Below, piece by piece: positions 46,107-55,923 of a stretch of DNA of 64,000 nucleotides. The notes under the pieces are model-generated. The model was not told the DNA's origin. It made no database searches and saw only the letters and a list, made by a program, of their open reading frames with translations. Origin of the DNA: CAVXGU01 sp963761615. Lineage in GTDB: Bacteria > Acidobacteriota > Vicinamibacteria > Vicinamibacterales > CAVVIG01. The position numbers and the translations under genes were made by a program. The DNA lies in NCBI GenBank assembly GCA_963761615.1, contig CAVXGU010000003.1, positions 1,550,001 through 1,614,000 on the forward strand, in the 5' to 3' direction. Position 1 is the stretch's first letter. Every line of letters begins with the position of its first letter.

Positions 46107-47689
46107 AGCCGCTCGACGTCGACGTGGCGGTCATCGGGTCGGGCTTCGCGGGATCGCTGGCCGCGCTCGCGCTGGCGCGCCGCGGCCGGCGCGTGGCCCT
46201 GCTCGAGCGCGGGCGCCATCCGCGATTCGGCATCGGCGAGTCGTCGACACCGCTGGCGAACGTGCTGCTGGAGGAGCTGGCCGATCGGTACGACCTGCCC
46301 GAGGTCCGGCCCTTCGTCAAGTGGGGCACGTGGCAGGCGACGCGCCCCGACGTCGCTGGAGGCCTCAAGCGGGGCTTTGCGTTCTTCTTCCATCGCCCCG
46401 GCGAGGTCTTCGGGGCCGACGAGGGCCGTGCGGATTCGCTCCTCGTGGCAGCCAGCGCCGCCGACGCGGTGGGCGATACGCACTGGTACCGCCAGGACTT
46501 CGACCGCCATCTCGCCGAGACGGCGCAAGCCGCAGGCTGTCTCTATTTCGACGAGACCCGTCTCGAGCGGGTCCGGTTCACGCCGACCCGGATGGTGCTG
46601 GAGGGCGAACGCGGAGGCGCGCCGGTTCACGTGGCCGCACGCTTCGTGCTCGACGCCAGCGGACCGCGCGGATGCCTGCACCACCTGCTGGCGCTCGACG
46701 AAGAGCCGTGCCGGTGGCTGCCGCCCACCGAGGGCGTGTACACGCACTTCACGGACGTGGCGCGCTGGGACGCGGTGGCGGCTCCGGCCGAGGCGCCGCC
46801 GTTCCCGGCCGACTCGGCGGCGCTCCACCACGTGTTCGCCGGTGGCTGGATCTGGGTGCTCCGCTTCAACAACGGAATCACGAGCGCCGGGGCGGCGCTG
46901 ACCCGGGCGGCCGCCGCCGGTCTGGGAGGCTCGGATGCCGCGACCCGCTGGGAGCATCTGGTCGCTGGCCTGCCGTCGGTCGGCGAGCAGTTCCGCCGGG
47001 CCCGGCCGGTCCGCCCGTTCGTCCACGTGCCGCGCCTCGCGTTCCGGAGCCATCAGACGTGCGGCGACCGATGGGCGCTCGTGCCGTCGGCCGCGGGACT
47101 CATCGATCCCCTCCTGTCCACGGGCATCCCGCTCGCGCTGCTCGGCCTGCACAGGCTCCTGACCATGATCGAGTCGGGGGAAACAGACCAGGAGCGAACG
47201 ATCCAGCTCGAGGCGTACGACCGCGTGACGCGTCAAGAGCTCGATGCGACCGAACAGATGGTCGCGGCCCTGTACGGCTCGATGGACGAGCCCCGGCTCT
47301 TCAAGCGGATCAGCCTGCTGTACTTCGCCGCGGCGAGCTACGCCGAAGCCGCGCGGCGCCTCGGACGGCCCGAGCTCGCGCCGGGCTTCCTGCTGTGCGG
47401 GCACCCCCGCTTCGCCCCGGTCCTGCGCGCCGTCGCGGAGGCCGGGCGTCCGGAGACCGCGGCGGCGCGGGATCGGTTGTTCGCGATGATCGACCGGGCG
47501 ATCGAGCCGTTCGACATCGCCGGGCTGCTCGACGAGAGCCGGCGAGACTGGTACCCCGTGTGCGCCGGCGACCTGCTCAACGGGACGTCGAAGCTTCTGG
47601 CGTCGGAAGGGGAGATCCGGCAGCTGCTCGAGCGGTGCGGGATGGCTCCCGCAGCAGCTCGACCAGCATCGCAAGCGGCCCCACGATGA
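46103..47689 (+). CDS. FAD-dependent halogenase-like oxidoreductase
   Basis: A 528-residue flavoprotein. The dinucleotide motif GSGFAGS is at about 12-18, and GIGESSTPLANVLLEEL follows, as in flavin-dependent halogenases. The halogenase WxWxIP motif is represented by GGWIWVLRF, keeping both Trp but replacing Ile-Pro, so halogenation is not assured. A Lys in VKWGTW may take the catalytic-Lys place. It is coupled to the radical SAM gene by ATGA. Its last 113 bases overlap the 3' end of the minus-strand UnbU-like gene. Confidence 0.82.
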   Translation: MKPLDVDVAVIGSGFAGSLAALALARRGRRVALLERGRHPRFGIGESSTPLANVLLEELADRYDLPEVRPFVKWGTWQATRPDVAGGLKRGFAFFFHRPGEVFGADEGRADSLLVAASAADAVGDTHWYRQDFDRHLAETAQAAGCLYFDETRLERVRFTPTRMVLEGERGGAPVHVAARFVLDASGPRGCLHHLLALDEEPCRWLPPTEGVYTHFTDVARWDAVAAPAEAPPFPADSAALHHVFAGGWIWVLRFNNGITSAGAALTRAAAAGLGGSDAATRWEHLVAGLPSVGEQFRRARPVRPFVHVPRLAFRSHQTCGDRWALVPSAAGLIDPLLSTGIPLALLGLHRLLTMIESGETDQERTIQLEAYDRVTRQELDATEQMVAALYGSMDEPRLFKRISLLYFAAASYAEAARRLGRPELAPGFLLCGHPRFAPVLRAVAEAGRPETAAARDRLFAMIDRAIEPFDIAGLLDESRRDWYPVCAGDLLNGTSKLLASEGEIRQLLERCGMAPAAARPASQAAPR

Positions 47690-48455
47690 ACAGCGCGTAG
47701 AAAGGCGCGTAGATCACCTGGCGCAGCCTCAACACCATTTCCACCAGCGCGACCAGGACGACGACGACCAGCTGTCCCGGCTTCGATCGGACCGTCGTCC
47801 TCGGGTCGGTGACCATGAAGAAGCTGAAGAGCTGATACATCGGGCCCGTGACGGGCGCGACGGCGGCCAGCCACGGAGTGCCGGTCAGCACGCTGCGCAC
47901 GCCGGCGAGCAGGGCGAACGAGCCGACGTACGTGGCGCTGATGTGGAGACGGCCCACGCGCCAGACGATGATCGTGCCCAGCAGCCAGATGACGACCATC
48001 GGCCAGATGGCGTTTCCCCATTGAATGCTCAGGACGGTGGCGCTCGCCGGCGCGAGGTAGAGCACCGCGCTCACGCCGAAGTTGGATGGATTCCAGAGGT
48101 GCCGGCCGTTCACGCGCAGCACGTACTTGCTGGCAATCGAGATCGCGCTCGTCAGAACGTAGGGCCAGAGAAACGGCGATCGAATCAGGATGCCGACGCT
48201 GATCCCCGTGATGTAGGCGCTGGCGAGATGCGGCCACCGCCCGTAGGTGAGACGGCCCATGACGAGCTCGGTCGCGATGGCCGCGACGATCGCCAGGCCG
48301 GTTCGAGAGTAGCCCTCGAGCACGCCGAAGGACAGGTGGGCGGCAACCAGGATGCACGTGATGAGCAGCGGGCCAAGCAGGCGGGTATCGATCGCCGGAA
48401 GCCGATCGGACCACGCGCGCGCCCGCGCCGGCACGTTCTGCGGCGGCGCGGTCAC
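47577..48455 (-). CDS. UnbU/RnfD-like membrane protein
   Basis: A 292-residue protein with about eight to nine helices. The signature NPSNFGVSAVLYLAP and QLFSFFMVTDPRTT resemble RnfD/NqrB, where the S/T-rich segment carries flavin. UnbU proteins of enediyne gene clusters belong to this family. GTG 48455 overlaps the UnbV-like stop (GTGA). It is the last gene of the minus-strand set 53741-47577, which suggests it anchors or energises the two UnbV-domain proteins. Confidence 0.78.
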   Translation of the reverse strand: MTAPPQNVPARARAWSDRLPAIDTRLLGPLLITCILVAAHLSFGVLEGYSRTGLAIVAAIATELVMGRLTYGRWPHLASAYITGISVGILIRSPFLWPYVLTSAISIASKYVLRVNGRHLWNPSNFGVSAVLYLAPASATVLSIQWGNAIWPMVVIWLLGTIIVWRVGRLHISATYVGSFALLAGVRSVLTGTPWLAAVAPVTGPMYQLFSFFMVTDPRTTVRSKPGQLVVVVLVALVEMVLRLRQVIYAPFYALFIVGPLAMLVELLREPSRTARAAAGSPLPTPEASTSR

Positions 48456-50275
48456 TCGGGCTCCGTGACGGGCAGGATGGTGTCGATCGGCGGATGCTCG
48501 ATCGTCTGTCGTCGCCCCGACGGCCAGCGGATGTCGATGCGATCCACACCGGTCGCGCGGCCGAGGCCGAAGTGGAGCCGGCGCTGGTTCTGGGCGCTGA
48601 AGCCGCTGCCCCCGCTCACTTCCTGCACCTGGACCCGGCCGCTCCAGTGCAGCTCGACGCGCGCGCCGATGGCGCTCCGGTTGTCGGCCGTGCCGGTCAG
48701 GTCCAGCTCGATCCAGTGGCGAGCCGGATCGACGGTATTGCGGTAGAGGAGCAGCGGCCCCCGCTGGTTCGCGACGAGGACATCGAGCATCCCTCGATTC
48801 GAGAGGTCGGCGAGCGCCACGGCGCGACCATCGTACGTGTCGGTGGCGCCGACGGCCTCGGCGACGTCCGTGAAGCGGCCCGCGCCGTCGTTGATCCAGA
48901 CGTGCTTGTGCTGGTAGCCGGACAGGCTCCGTCCCTTCATCGGCGGCCAGTTCCGAGCGTCGGCGATGATCGAGCTGTGGCCGACCGCGATTTGCGAGAA
49001 GTCGTACCAGTAGCTGCTGCGCTCGCCGGCCGAGATGTAGCCGTTGACGAGATAGAGATCCTGGGTGCCGTCGTTGTTCAGATCGCCGAACTGTGCGCCC
49101 CAGCTCCAGCCTCCGAGATCCACGCCGAGGCTCGAGGCCATGTCCTCGAACGGCCGCACCTCGCCGGCGGCCCCGCCCTGATCGGGCACCCAGAGATCGT
49201 TGGCCTGCACCAGGACGCCGGGCTCGGAGATGTTCGTCTTGTAGATCGACAGGCGCCCGTCGTCGAAGATGTCGCCGAAGGCGGCGTTCATGCCGCTTTT
49301 CGGCGTGCGCGCGACCCCGCTGGCGCGGCCGACGTCGACGAACCGCCCGCCGTCGTTGCGGTACAGCTCGGACACGCCATAGTCGTTCGCCAGGAACAGA
49401 TCCGGATAGCCCGTGCCGAACAGATCCGCCGCTGCCGCCGCGAGCGTCCAGCGGCGCGAGACGATGCCCGCCGCCGCCGACACTTCTTCGAACGTGCCGT
49501 CGCCCTTGTTGTGAAAGAGGTACTTGCGCCCGCCATTCTCGGCGTACTCGAAGCTCTCGGGCATGATCTTCGTGGTCGCGAGATGCCAGAGGTCCACGTG
49601 CTCGTCGTAGTACCCGCCGAGAAACAGGTCGAGACGGCCGTCGTTGTCGTAGTCGAACCAGATGGCGCTGTTGGCGTTCACCCACGACGGCAGCCCCGCC
49701 TGCCGGGAGACGTCGGTGAACCCTTTCCCGTGGTCGTTGTGGAACAGCACCGGGCGGCCGTACTTGTAGACGAACAGATCCTCGTATCCGTCGTTGTCGT
49801 AGTCGCCCCACACCGCGCCCATCGAGACCCCCGTGCCCGGCTGGTTCACGTCCGCCACGCCGAGCTCGGGCGCGACGTCCTTGAAGGTGCCGTCCCCCTG
49901 GTTGCGGTACAGGCGGTTGCGCGACCCGATGGCGCTGTTGGTGACGTAGAAGTCCTCCCAGCCGTCGTGATCGAAGTCGGCGACGGCTACCGCGGCGCCC
50001 ATCGAAGCGACCTCCGGCATGATCGGGTCCAGCTGGTGGTCGAACGTCGGTCCCTGGTGCACGAAATCCACGCCGAGCTGGTGGCTCTGCTCCGTCAGGA
50101 CGAATCCGTACCGCTGCAGCGCGGACGGTGCGGCCGCCGGTCCGGACCGGCCATCGGACCCCGCCCCGCCCTCCTGTCGCCGCGCGCCGCGGTCCAGAAG
50201 GACCGTACCGACGAGCGCCGCCACGAGGACGACGGTCCAGAGCAGACGAAGCGCCGCGGATCGACCGACCCTCAC
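48452..50275 (-). CDS. UnbV/CRTAC1-like FG-GAP protein with N-terminal membrane anchor
   Basis: A 607-residue protein: helix 10-30, then FG-GAP repeats (DFDHDGWED, DYDNDGYED, DYDNDGRLD, DLNNDGTQD) and the ASPIC/UnbV domain (NRSAIGARV, VSGGSGFSAQNQRRLHFGLG). GTG 50275 overlaps the stop of the TPR-UnbV gene, and its own stop overlaps the UnbU-like start, so all three are coupled. Extracytoplasmic Ca-binding propeller by family; molecular role not established. Confidence 0.88.
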   Translation of the reverse strand: MRVGRSAALRLLWTVVLVAALVGTVLLDRGARRQEGGAGSDGRSGPAAAPSALQRYGFVLTEQSHQLGVDFVHQGPTFDHQLDPIMPEVASMGAAVAVADFDHDGWEDFYVTNSAIGSRNRLYRNQGDGTFKDVAPELGVADVNQPGTGVSMGAVWGDYDNDGYEDLFVYKYGRPVLFHNDHGKGFTDVSRQAGLPSWVNANSAIWFDYDNDGRLDLFLGGYYDEHVDLWHLATTKIMPESFEYAENGGRKYLFHNKGDGTFEEVSAAAGIVSRRWTLAAAAADLFGTGYPDLFLANDYGVSELYRNDGGRFVDVGRASGVARTPKSGMNAAFGDIFDDGRLSIYKTNISEPGVLVQANDLWVPDQGGAAGEVRPFEDMASSLGVDLGGWSWGAQFGDLNNDGTQDLYLVNGYISAGERSSYWYDFSQIAVGHSSIIADARNWPPMKGRSLSGYQHKHVWINDGAGRFTDVAEAVGATDTYDGRAVALADLSNRGMLDVLVANQRGPLLLYRNTVDPARHWIELDLTGTADNRSAIGARVELHWSGRVQVQEVSGGSGFSAQNQRRLHFGLGRATGVDRIDIRWPSGRRQTIEHPPIDTILPVTEPE

Positions 50276-53200
50276 TGCAGTCCTCTCAGGAACTGGCGCG
50301 GCGACACGAAGCGCGTGTGATACGTGCGCCAGTCGGCGGCGTGGCGCTGATAAACCGGATCCTGCTCGAGGGCGTCCGGCGGTGGCAGCGAGCCGTAGTC
50401 GGTGCGATCGTGCGACGGGAGCGGGAGCACGGTCTTCGAGAAGGTCGTGTTGAAGTCGCCGTCCTTGACCCAGCCGTCGCCGACGAGCACGAAGTCCCGC
50501 GTCCACCCGTCCGGCGGCGGCGGCGGTGCCGGAAATTGGAGCTGCAGCTCGTCGCCGGCGTTCATGATGACGTATCGGTCGTCGACGCGGGCGAGGAGCT
50601 CGCGGACGTCGCCGAATCGCGTGTAATACCCCGTGAGGTCGCGCCAGCGCGGAACCACGTTCGCCAGGTGCTCGTAGTCGGGTATTTCGGGACGGTCGCG
50701 CGAGTAGTCCGTGGTCGAGAAGCCGCGGTAGCGGAGGTTGGCCGTGCTCGGCGCGATTCGCGTCGTGCGCGTCGGCGCGGCCTCGACGCCTGCCGCGACG
50801 GCCAGGCGATCCCAGTAGACCTCGAGGTTCGTGCGCAGCCGGATGCGGCGGGCGCCATGCACGCCGGCGCGGGGGACGCTCGACAGGTCGATGAGGATGG
50901 TCTTGTTCTTCCCGGCTGGGAACCCGAGGTCCGGGTTCACGACGATCCATCGTCCCGATCGATCGAGCGCTTCGAGCGACAGCCCGTGGGGCTGCACCGC
51001 GCGGCCCTGGCCGATCGCGACGTTGATGCTGCTGTCGGTCGGATAGATCCATCCGGTCGCTACGAGCCAGAGCGGGCCGTCGCGTGGAATGTCCCGGCCG
51101 AGGTCCACTTCCACGAAGTGATCGGCGGCGACCCCCTGATAGGGTCCTCGCGCGAAGGTGGCCAGGTACCGGCCGTCGAGATCGCGGACGAGATCCGTCA
51201 CGTCCGTGCCTGCCTGGTCCCAGGCGCGAGCCACGGCGTGCAGCGACCGCACGGTGCGAACGGCCAGCGCGGGCGGCCGATTCGAGAATCGCTCGTCGAC
51301 GAAGGCGTCGAGATCCGCGGGGTGATCGACGGCCATCAGCGCGACGTGGTCGATGAAGTGCGTCTCCCACAGTTCGGCGGTAATCCGGAGGTCGTACCGA
51401 TCCGTTCTTCGGCGCCAGCTGGTCGCCGCGGATCTTCACCCAGTCCTCCGTTTGCGAGACGCCGGCGGTCTCCTGCGCGTTGATCCGCAGCCCGAGAGGA
51501 GATCGCCACAGAAAGTCGGTCACGAAGTGGAAGCCGGTCCCGTTGTCGGCGAAGACCCACGGACAGGAGCCCTTGAGGCGCTGATCGACCACGATGGCCT
51601 GGTCGGTGTCGACGTCGAAGTCGGCCTGCATGACGCCGTTCGGCCAGACGACACGCGCGACGTCCACGCGCCGAGCCGTCCCGAGACCGAAGTGCACGAG
51701 CGGGCTCGAGATGAGCTGCGTCTGCGTGAGCAGTCCCGAACGGACCTGGACCTCGCCTCCGATGCCGAACGAGTTGATCCGCTGATCGCCGGCCGACGGC
51801 TGGGCGTGGGGCCGGAGCAGCTGCCAGTGGTAGCCGCGCGTGCCGCGGCCCCGCAGCGAGACCGGCCGATCTCGCCGCGACGCCGACCGCGTCGAGCCAC
51901 CCGTCACCGTTCAGGTCCGCCAGGTCGAAGATCTGCGCCCCGACCTCGGCGTCGAGCGGTCTCAGGCGGTGTCGCTCGTCGGACAGCCACACGCGCGTCC
52001 CGCCGTTGCCGGAGACGACGAGGTCGAGGGCGCCGTTGTTGTCCAGGTCCGCGAGGAGCAGCCGGTAGTCGCCGGGCGATCCTTGAACGGCGTCCGGCCA
52101 CGTCGCCAGATCCCGCACGTCCCAGTTGCCGTCCCGCCGCTCCAGGCGGCGGATCGCACCCGACGCCTCGAGCACCACCGCGTCGAGCGTGCCGTCGCCG
52201 TCGACGTCGCCGACCGCCACGGCGAGCGCGCGCCCGAGGTTCGCGGGCGCCGGCATGGGACGAAAGACGCCGGACTGGCGATTCTCGAAGACGTGCAGCC
52301 GTCCGGCCGCGTCGATCATGAGGGCGTCGGGATCGCCGTCGCCGTCGATGTCGCCCCAGGCGAACGCCCGGGCGCCGGTCACCGCGTCGAAGGGGTGCTC
52401 GGTCTGCCAGGTGCCATCGCCGTTGTTGCGCAGCACGACCGGGTGGTCGCCGGCGACGCCGACGACGAGGTCGAGATCGCCGTCCATTTCGACGTCGGCG
52501 GTCCACACGCCGAAACAGTCGGCGTCGATCATCGCGCCCCGGGCCGTGCGCGCCGTGACGTCCTCGAAGCCGCCGTTGTCGCCCTGGAGAAACAGACGCA
52601 CCCCGCCGCGTCCCGCGACGGCGAGGTCCGACTTGAAATCGCGGTTCCAGTCGAGCGCGACGATTCCCGCGCCCGACGTCGGAGTGACGTCCATCGTCCA
52701 GCTCCGGCGCGGCCCGCCGAGTTCGCGCAGCTGGTCCCCCTCGACGGCGAACATCGTCGGCCGTGACGTCTCGTCGAGCGGAATTGCCAGCGCCATCGAC
52801 GCCGGGTCGCCATCGGATGTCGGCGTGGAGCTGAGCGTGAACCCGGCGTCGAGCGGGGCAGGCGAGTCGACGGGTGGCGGCAGGCGAAGGAACCGATCGA
52901 ACGGACGCGCGATCTGGTCCGCCGGCGTGCGAATCTGGGCCAGGGCCTCCTGGTAGTCGGTAGTGCGCAGGAGCACGTTGCGCAGCACGGCCAGGGCCGT
53001 CGCCGCCGCGGCGAAGTTCTGCGCGGCGGAGGCCTGTTCGATGGCCGTGAGCTGCGTGGCGGCGGCAGCAGGCCAGCCCGCCGCGCCTGCGCGCAGGTGC
53101 TCGATCGTCCCGCGTACACCGGCCGCGTCACCCAGTTTCGCGGCGAGCCGCGCCTGCTCGAGCAGGATGACGAGGTTGGACGGTTCGGCGCGGGCGAGGT

Positions 53201-53741
53201 CGTCGAACAGCATCTTGGCCCGGGGCTCCGCGTCGGGCGTCCCCGAGGACTCGACCGTATCGGCCAGCGCGTACTTCGCACGCACACTGCGAGGATTCAG
53301 ATCGATGGCGTGCTGGAAGTCCGCGACCGCACTGTCCGTCTTGCCTCGAAACGCGTCGATCTGGCCGTGCACGAGCGCGACGTCGCCGTTGCGCGGCGCG
53401 AGCGCCACCGCGCGGCGAATTGCCTGGTCGGCCGCGTCGAGTTCGCCGAGCCTGACGAGTGTGATGCCGAGGTCGGCCCACGTCGCCGGCTCGCCCGGCG
53501 CGGCCGTCGTCGCCTGCTCGAATTGCGTGCGCGCGTCGTCGAGCAAACCGACTTCGAGCGCGGCGAGGCCGTGGTAGAAGTGGCGGACGAGCCCCTCGTA
53601 CGCGGGGGAGCCGGCGCCGGGCAGTCGATGCGATCGACGCCAGCGAGTCCACTGGGAGATGCCGATCGCACTGCCGGCTACGAGCGCGGCGACAACCGCC
53701 AGCCCAACGAGCGTGCGTCGAGTCGACGCAGAAGGGGACAT
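50272..53741 (-). CDS. TPR and FG-GAP protein with ASPIC/UnbV domain, two apparent +1 frameshifts
   Basis: Starts at ATG 53741 with an anchor helix (about 12-30), then TPR units (45-230) and degenerate FG-GAP motifs (DWNRDFKSD, DIDGDGDPD, DVDGDGTLD, DLDNNGALD, DLNGDGWLD). The frame moves by one at 51872 (GCG-A-GAT), into ASPIC/UnbV sequence (INSFGIGGEVQVRSG, VHFGLGTA). It moves again at 51403 (AAC-G-GAT), into YDLRITAELWETHFIDHVALM and a 350-residue C-terminal domain (MAVDHPADLDAF to FLRGLQ). The corrected chain is 1155 residues and ends in a GTGA overlap with the UnbV-like gene. Each piece alone would be annotated as a separate protein. Confidence 0.75.
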
Positions 53742-53814
53742 CGGACCGCGATTCCAGCGTCGGCGCAGGACAAGGGCCGTCGGGGCGCGGACCGCCGGCG
53801 CGGTGCTGGCGGGG

Positions 53815-54012
53815 TTACAGTTCGGCGCGCCTCGGGGTCCAGATCGCGACCAGGCCGATCACGCCCGCCACGATGCAGCCGCCGAGCGCAGCCCGGCCCC
53901 ACGCCATCGCGGCAGCGGGCTGATGCTGGCCGTTCCACACCCATCCCAGCAGGGCGATTGCGATGAGGACGAGAATGAAGAGCGACGCCAGGGTGCGCAC
54001 CAGGAGCTTCAT
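53815..54012 (-). CDS. small two-helix membrane protein
   Basis: A 65-residue protein with helices at about 6-24 and 36-56 and a basic end (TPRRAEL). ATG 54012 gives a compact protein; a GTG/ATG-extended version to 54042 is possible. It is 73 bases upstream of the TPR-UnbV gene on the same strand. No family recognised. Confidence 0.5.
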   Translation of the reverse strand: MKLLVRTLASLFILVLIAIALLGWVWNGQHQPAAAMAWGRAALGGCIVAGVIGLVAIWTPRRAEL

Positions 54013-54328
54013 GGGCGCAGAGTCTACGGAGTCGCCCCGCACAGGTCAAGTGTGCTCGACGCGACGGGGCGCCGCGTTTTCCGCCGCCATCGAGCCGGAG
54101 GGCGTCGCCGGGGCGGTTGCAGGCCTTCTGTGTCCTCCCTGTAAACCCCTGCGGCCTGGTGAGTTGGCGGGTATGATGGACGGGCGGGCGCGGACGTGCC
54201 GTGCGACAAGTTAAGACAACTTGAGCGCACTGGGATCGGCCCGGCGATGCTACAAAAATCGGACAGAGCGGCGGTCCGCCGCTCAGCAGAGGACCGAGTT
54301 TTCGGTTGGCTGTTGTCAAGGAGCGACT
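54013..54328. other. 316-base divergent intergenic region
   Basis: No gene. It separates the small minus-strand membrane protein from the monooxygenase gene. Contents seen: the nested dyad at 54201-54230 and an A-run at 54250-54258. The rest is unremarkable GC-rich sequence. Confidence 0.5.
54201..54230. promoter_or_regulatory. nested dyad before monooxygenase gene
   Basis: Outer arms GTGCG / CGCAC enclose inner arms CAAGTT / AACTTG. Within it GCGAC-N5-AAGAC resembles a degenerate RegA site, and GACAACTTGAG matches the motif at 34494. It lies about 100 bases before the ATG at 54329. Confidence 0.5.
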
Positions 54329-55808
54329 ATGAAGCGAACGAGGCACATCGGCTGGGGAGTCACCATCGCGACGGCCCTTGTCGTGGCCGGTGCCGGCCTG
54401 ACAGGGACCCTGGGTACCCTGCGGGCGCAGGATTCCGGGTCAGCGACCGCGAAGGATGCCATCACGTTCACGCGGGATATCGCGCCGATCCTGCAGCAGC
54501 ACTGCGAAGTCTGCCATCGGCCGGATGGCGGTGGCCCTTTCTATATGGAGACGTACGCCGATGTCCGTCCCTGGGCCAAGGATATCAAGGAGCGCATCAG
54601 CATCGGCCCACACGCGGGCGTGATGCCGCCCTGGTACGTGGAAAAGAACATCGGGATCCAGCACTTCAAGGACGATCCGTCGCTCAGCGAAGCGGAGATC
54701 AAGAAGATCGCGACGTGGGTGGACAACGGCGCGCCGCAGGGAAATCCGGCTGACATGCCGGCCCCACGCAACTGGGACAACGCCGACGAGTGGCATATCG
54801 GGACGCCAGACCTGATTGTCAGGCTCCCTGACATCACGATGAAGGCGGACGCTCCGGACTGGTGGGGAGACATCGCGCCGACGCCCACGGGGTTGACGCG
54901 AGGATCGCTACGTCACGGCGCTCGAGGTCAGGGAGTTCAACGACGTGCCGAAGGGCGGCACCGGCCGTCAAACGGTCGGTGGCCGCTGGATCGTCCATCA
55001 CATGATCTGGAGCACGCGCGTGCTCGACAAGGACGGCAAGCCGGTCGAGGACGCCGAGAGCACCGGCTGGCCCGTGCACGAAGTGGGTCGAAACGCCGAC
55101 TTCTTCGAGCCGAACGCCGCCCGCCTGCTCGAGAAGGGGTCGTACATCGTCTCCGACTCGCTGCACATGCACTCCAACGGCCGGCTCACGACCGCGCACC
55201 TCGAGATCGCGTTCAAGTTCGCGCCGCTGGGCTTCACGCCGAAGTACAAGCGCGCGACATACGCGCTCGGGAACGGCGTGGACATCGACGTCCCGTCCGA
55301 GGGGAAGACCGAGCTGCACGCCTACGCCGTGCTCAACGAGAATGTGAAGATCCTGTCGTTCGAACCGCACCTGCACGCGCCCGGCGTTCGCATGTGCGAG
55401 GAGGCGATCTGGGGATACAACATCCAGACGTTGAACTGCGTGGGCTACGACCACGACTGGGTCCGGGCCTATGACTACACCGACGATGCGGCGCCGTTGC
55501 TGCCGAAGGGCACGATCCTCCATATCGTCGGCTATATGGACAACTCGCCGGCCAACCGGCTCGTTCCGGATCCTCGGAACTGGGAAGGGTCGGGCAACCG
55601 GTCGGTCGCGAACATGTTCATCGATCTCGGCAACCGCGTGGCGATGAGCGACGCGGACTTCCAGGCCGAGATGAAGAAGCGCATCGCCGAACACCCGGGA
55701 CAGGACGTCTATCTCGGTTGCCCGCTGTGCGGCGTCGTGGCGAAGCAGATGATGCAGCAGCAGGAGAGCCAGGACGAGCAGCATCAGCAGCAGCAACACC
55801 AGCAGTAG
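54329..55808 (+). CDS. c-type cytochrome / copper type II monooxygenase-like protein, apparent +1 frameshift
   Basis: ATG 54329 follows AAGGAG. Signal peptide 1-34, then a cytochrome c domain with C59xxC62H63 (CEVCH) and MPPW as the Met-side segment. The frame moves by one at 54899 (ACG-C-GAG): EDRYVTALEVREFNDVP continues in the next frame. The second half carries His motifs of PHM/DBH-type copper monooxygenases: WIVHHMIW, SDSLHMHSNG and EPHLHAPGVRM. A Gln/His-rich tail ends the protein. Corrected length is 492 residues. Probably a periplasmic redox enzyme with haem feeding copper; substrate unknown. Confidence 0.78.
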
Positions 55809-55836
55809 CAGCACGGAGCGGAGAACTGACAACCTC

Positions 55837-55866
55837 CACGGGGCCGGATCGCCATCCGGCCCCGTG
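55837..55866 (+). terminator. hairpin terminator after monooxygenase gene
   Basis: A 13-bp perfect stem (CACGGGGCCGGAT / ATCCGGCCCCGTG) with loop CGCC, about 28 bases after the stop. A short TTCTCT follows. It separates the monooxygenase from the paralog trio, so the trio probably has its own promoter near 55880-55920. Confidence 0.6.
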
Positions 55867-55923
55867 ACGTTCTCTCCGGGGGTACGCAGCCTCGGGGATC
55901 ACAATCTTCCCTGGATCACAAAC

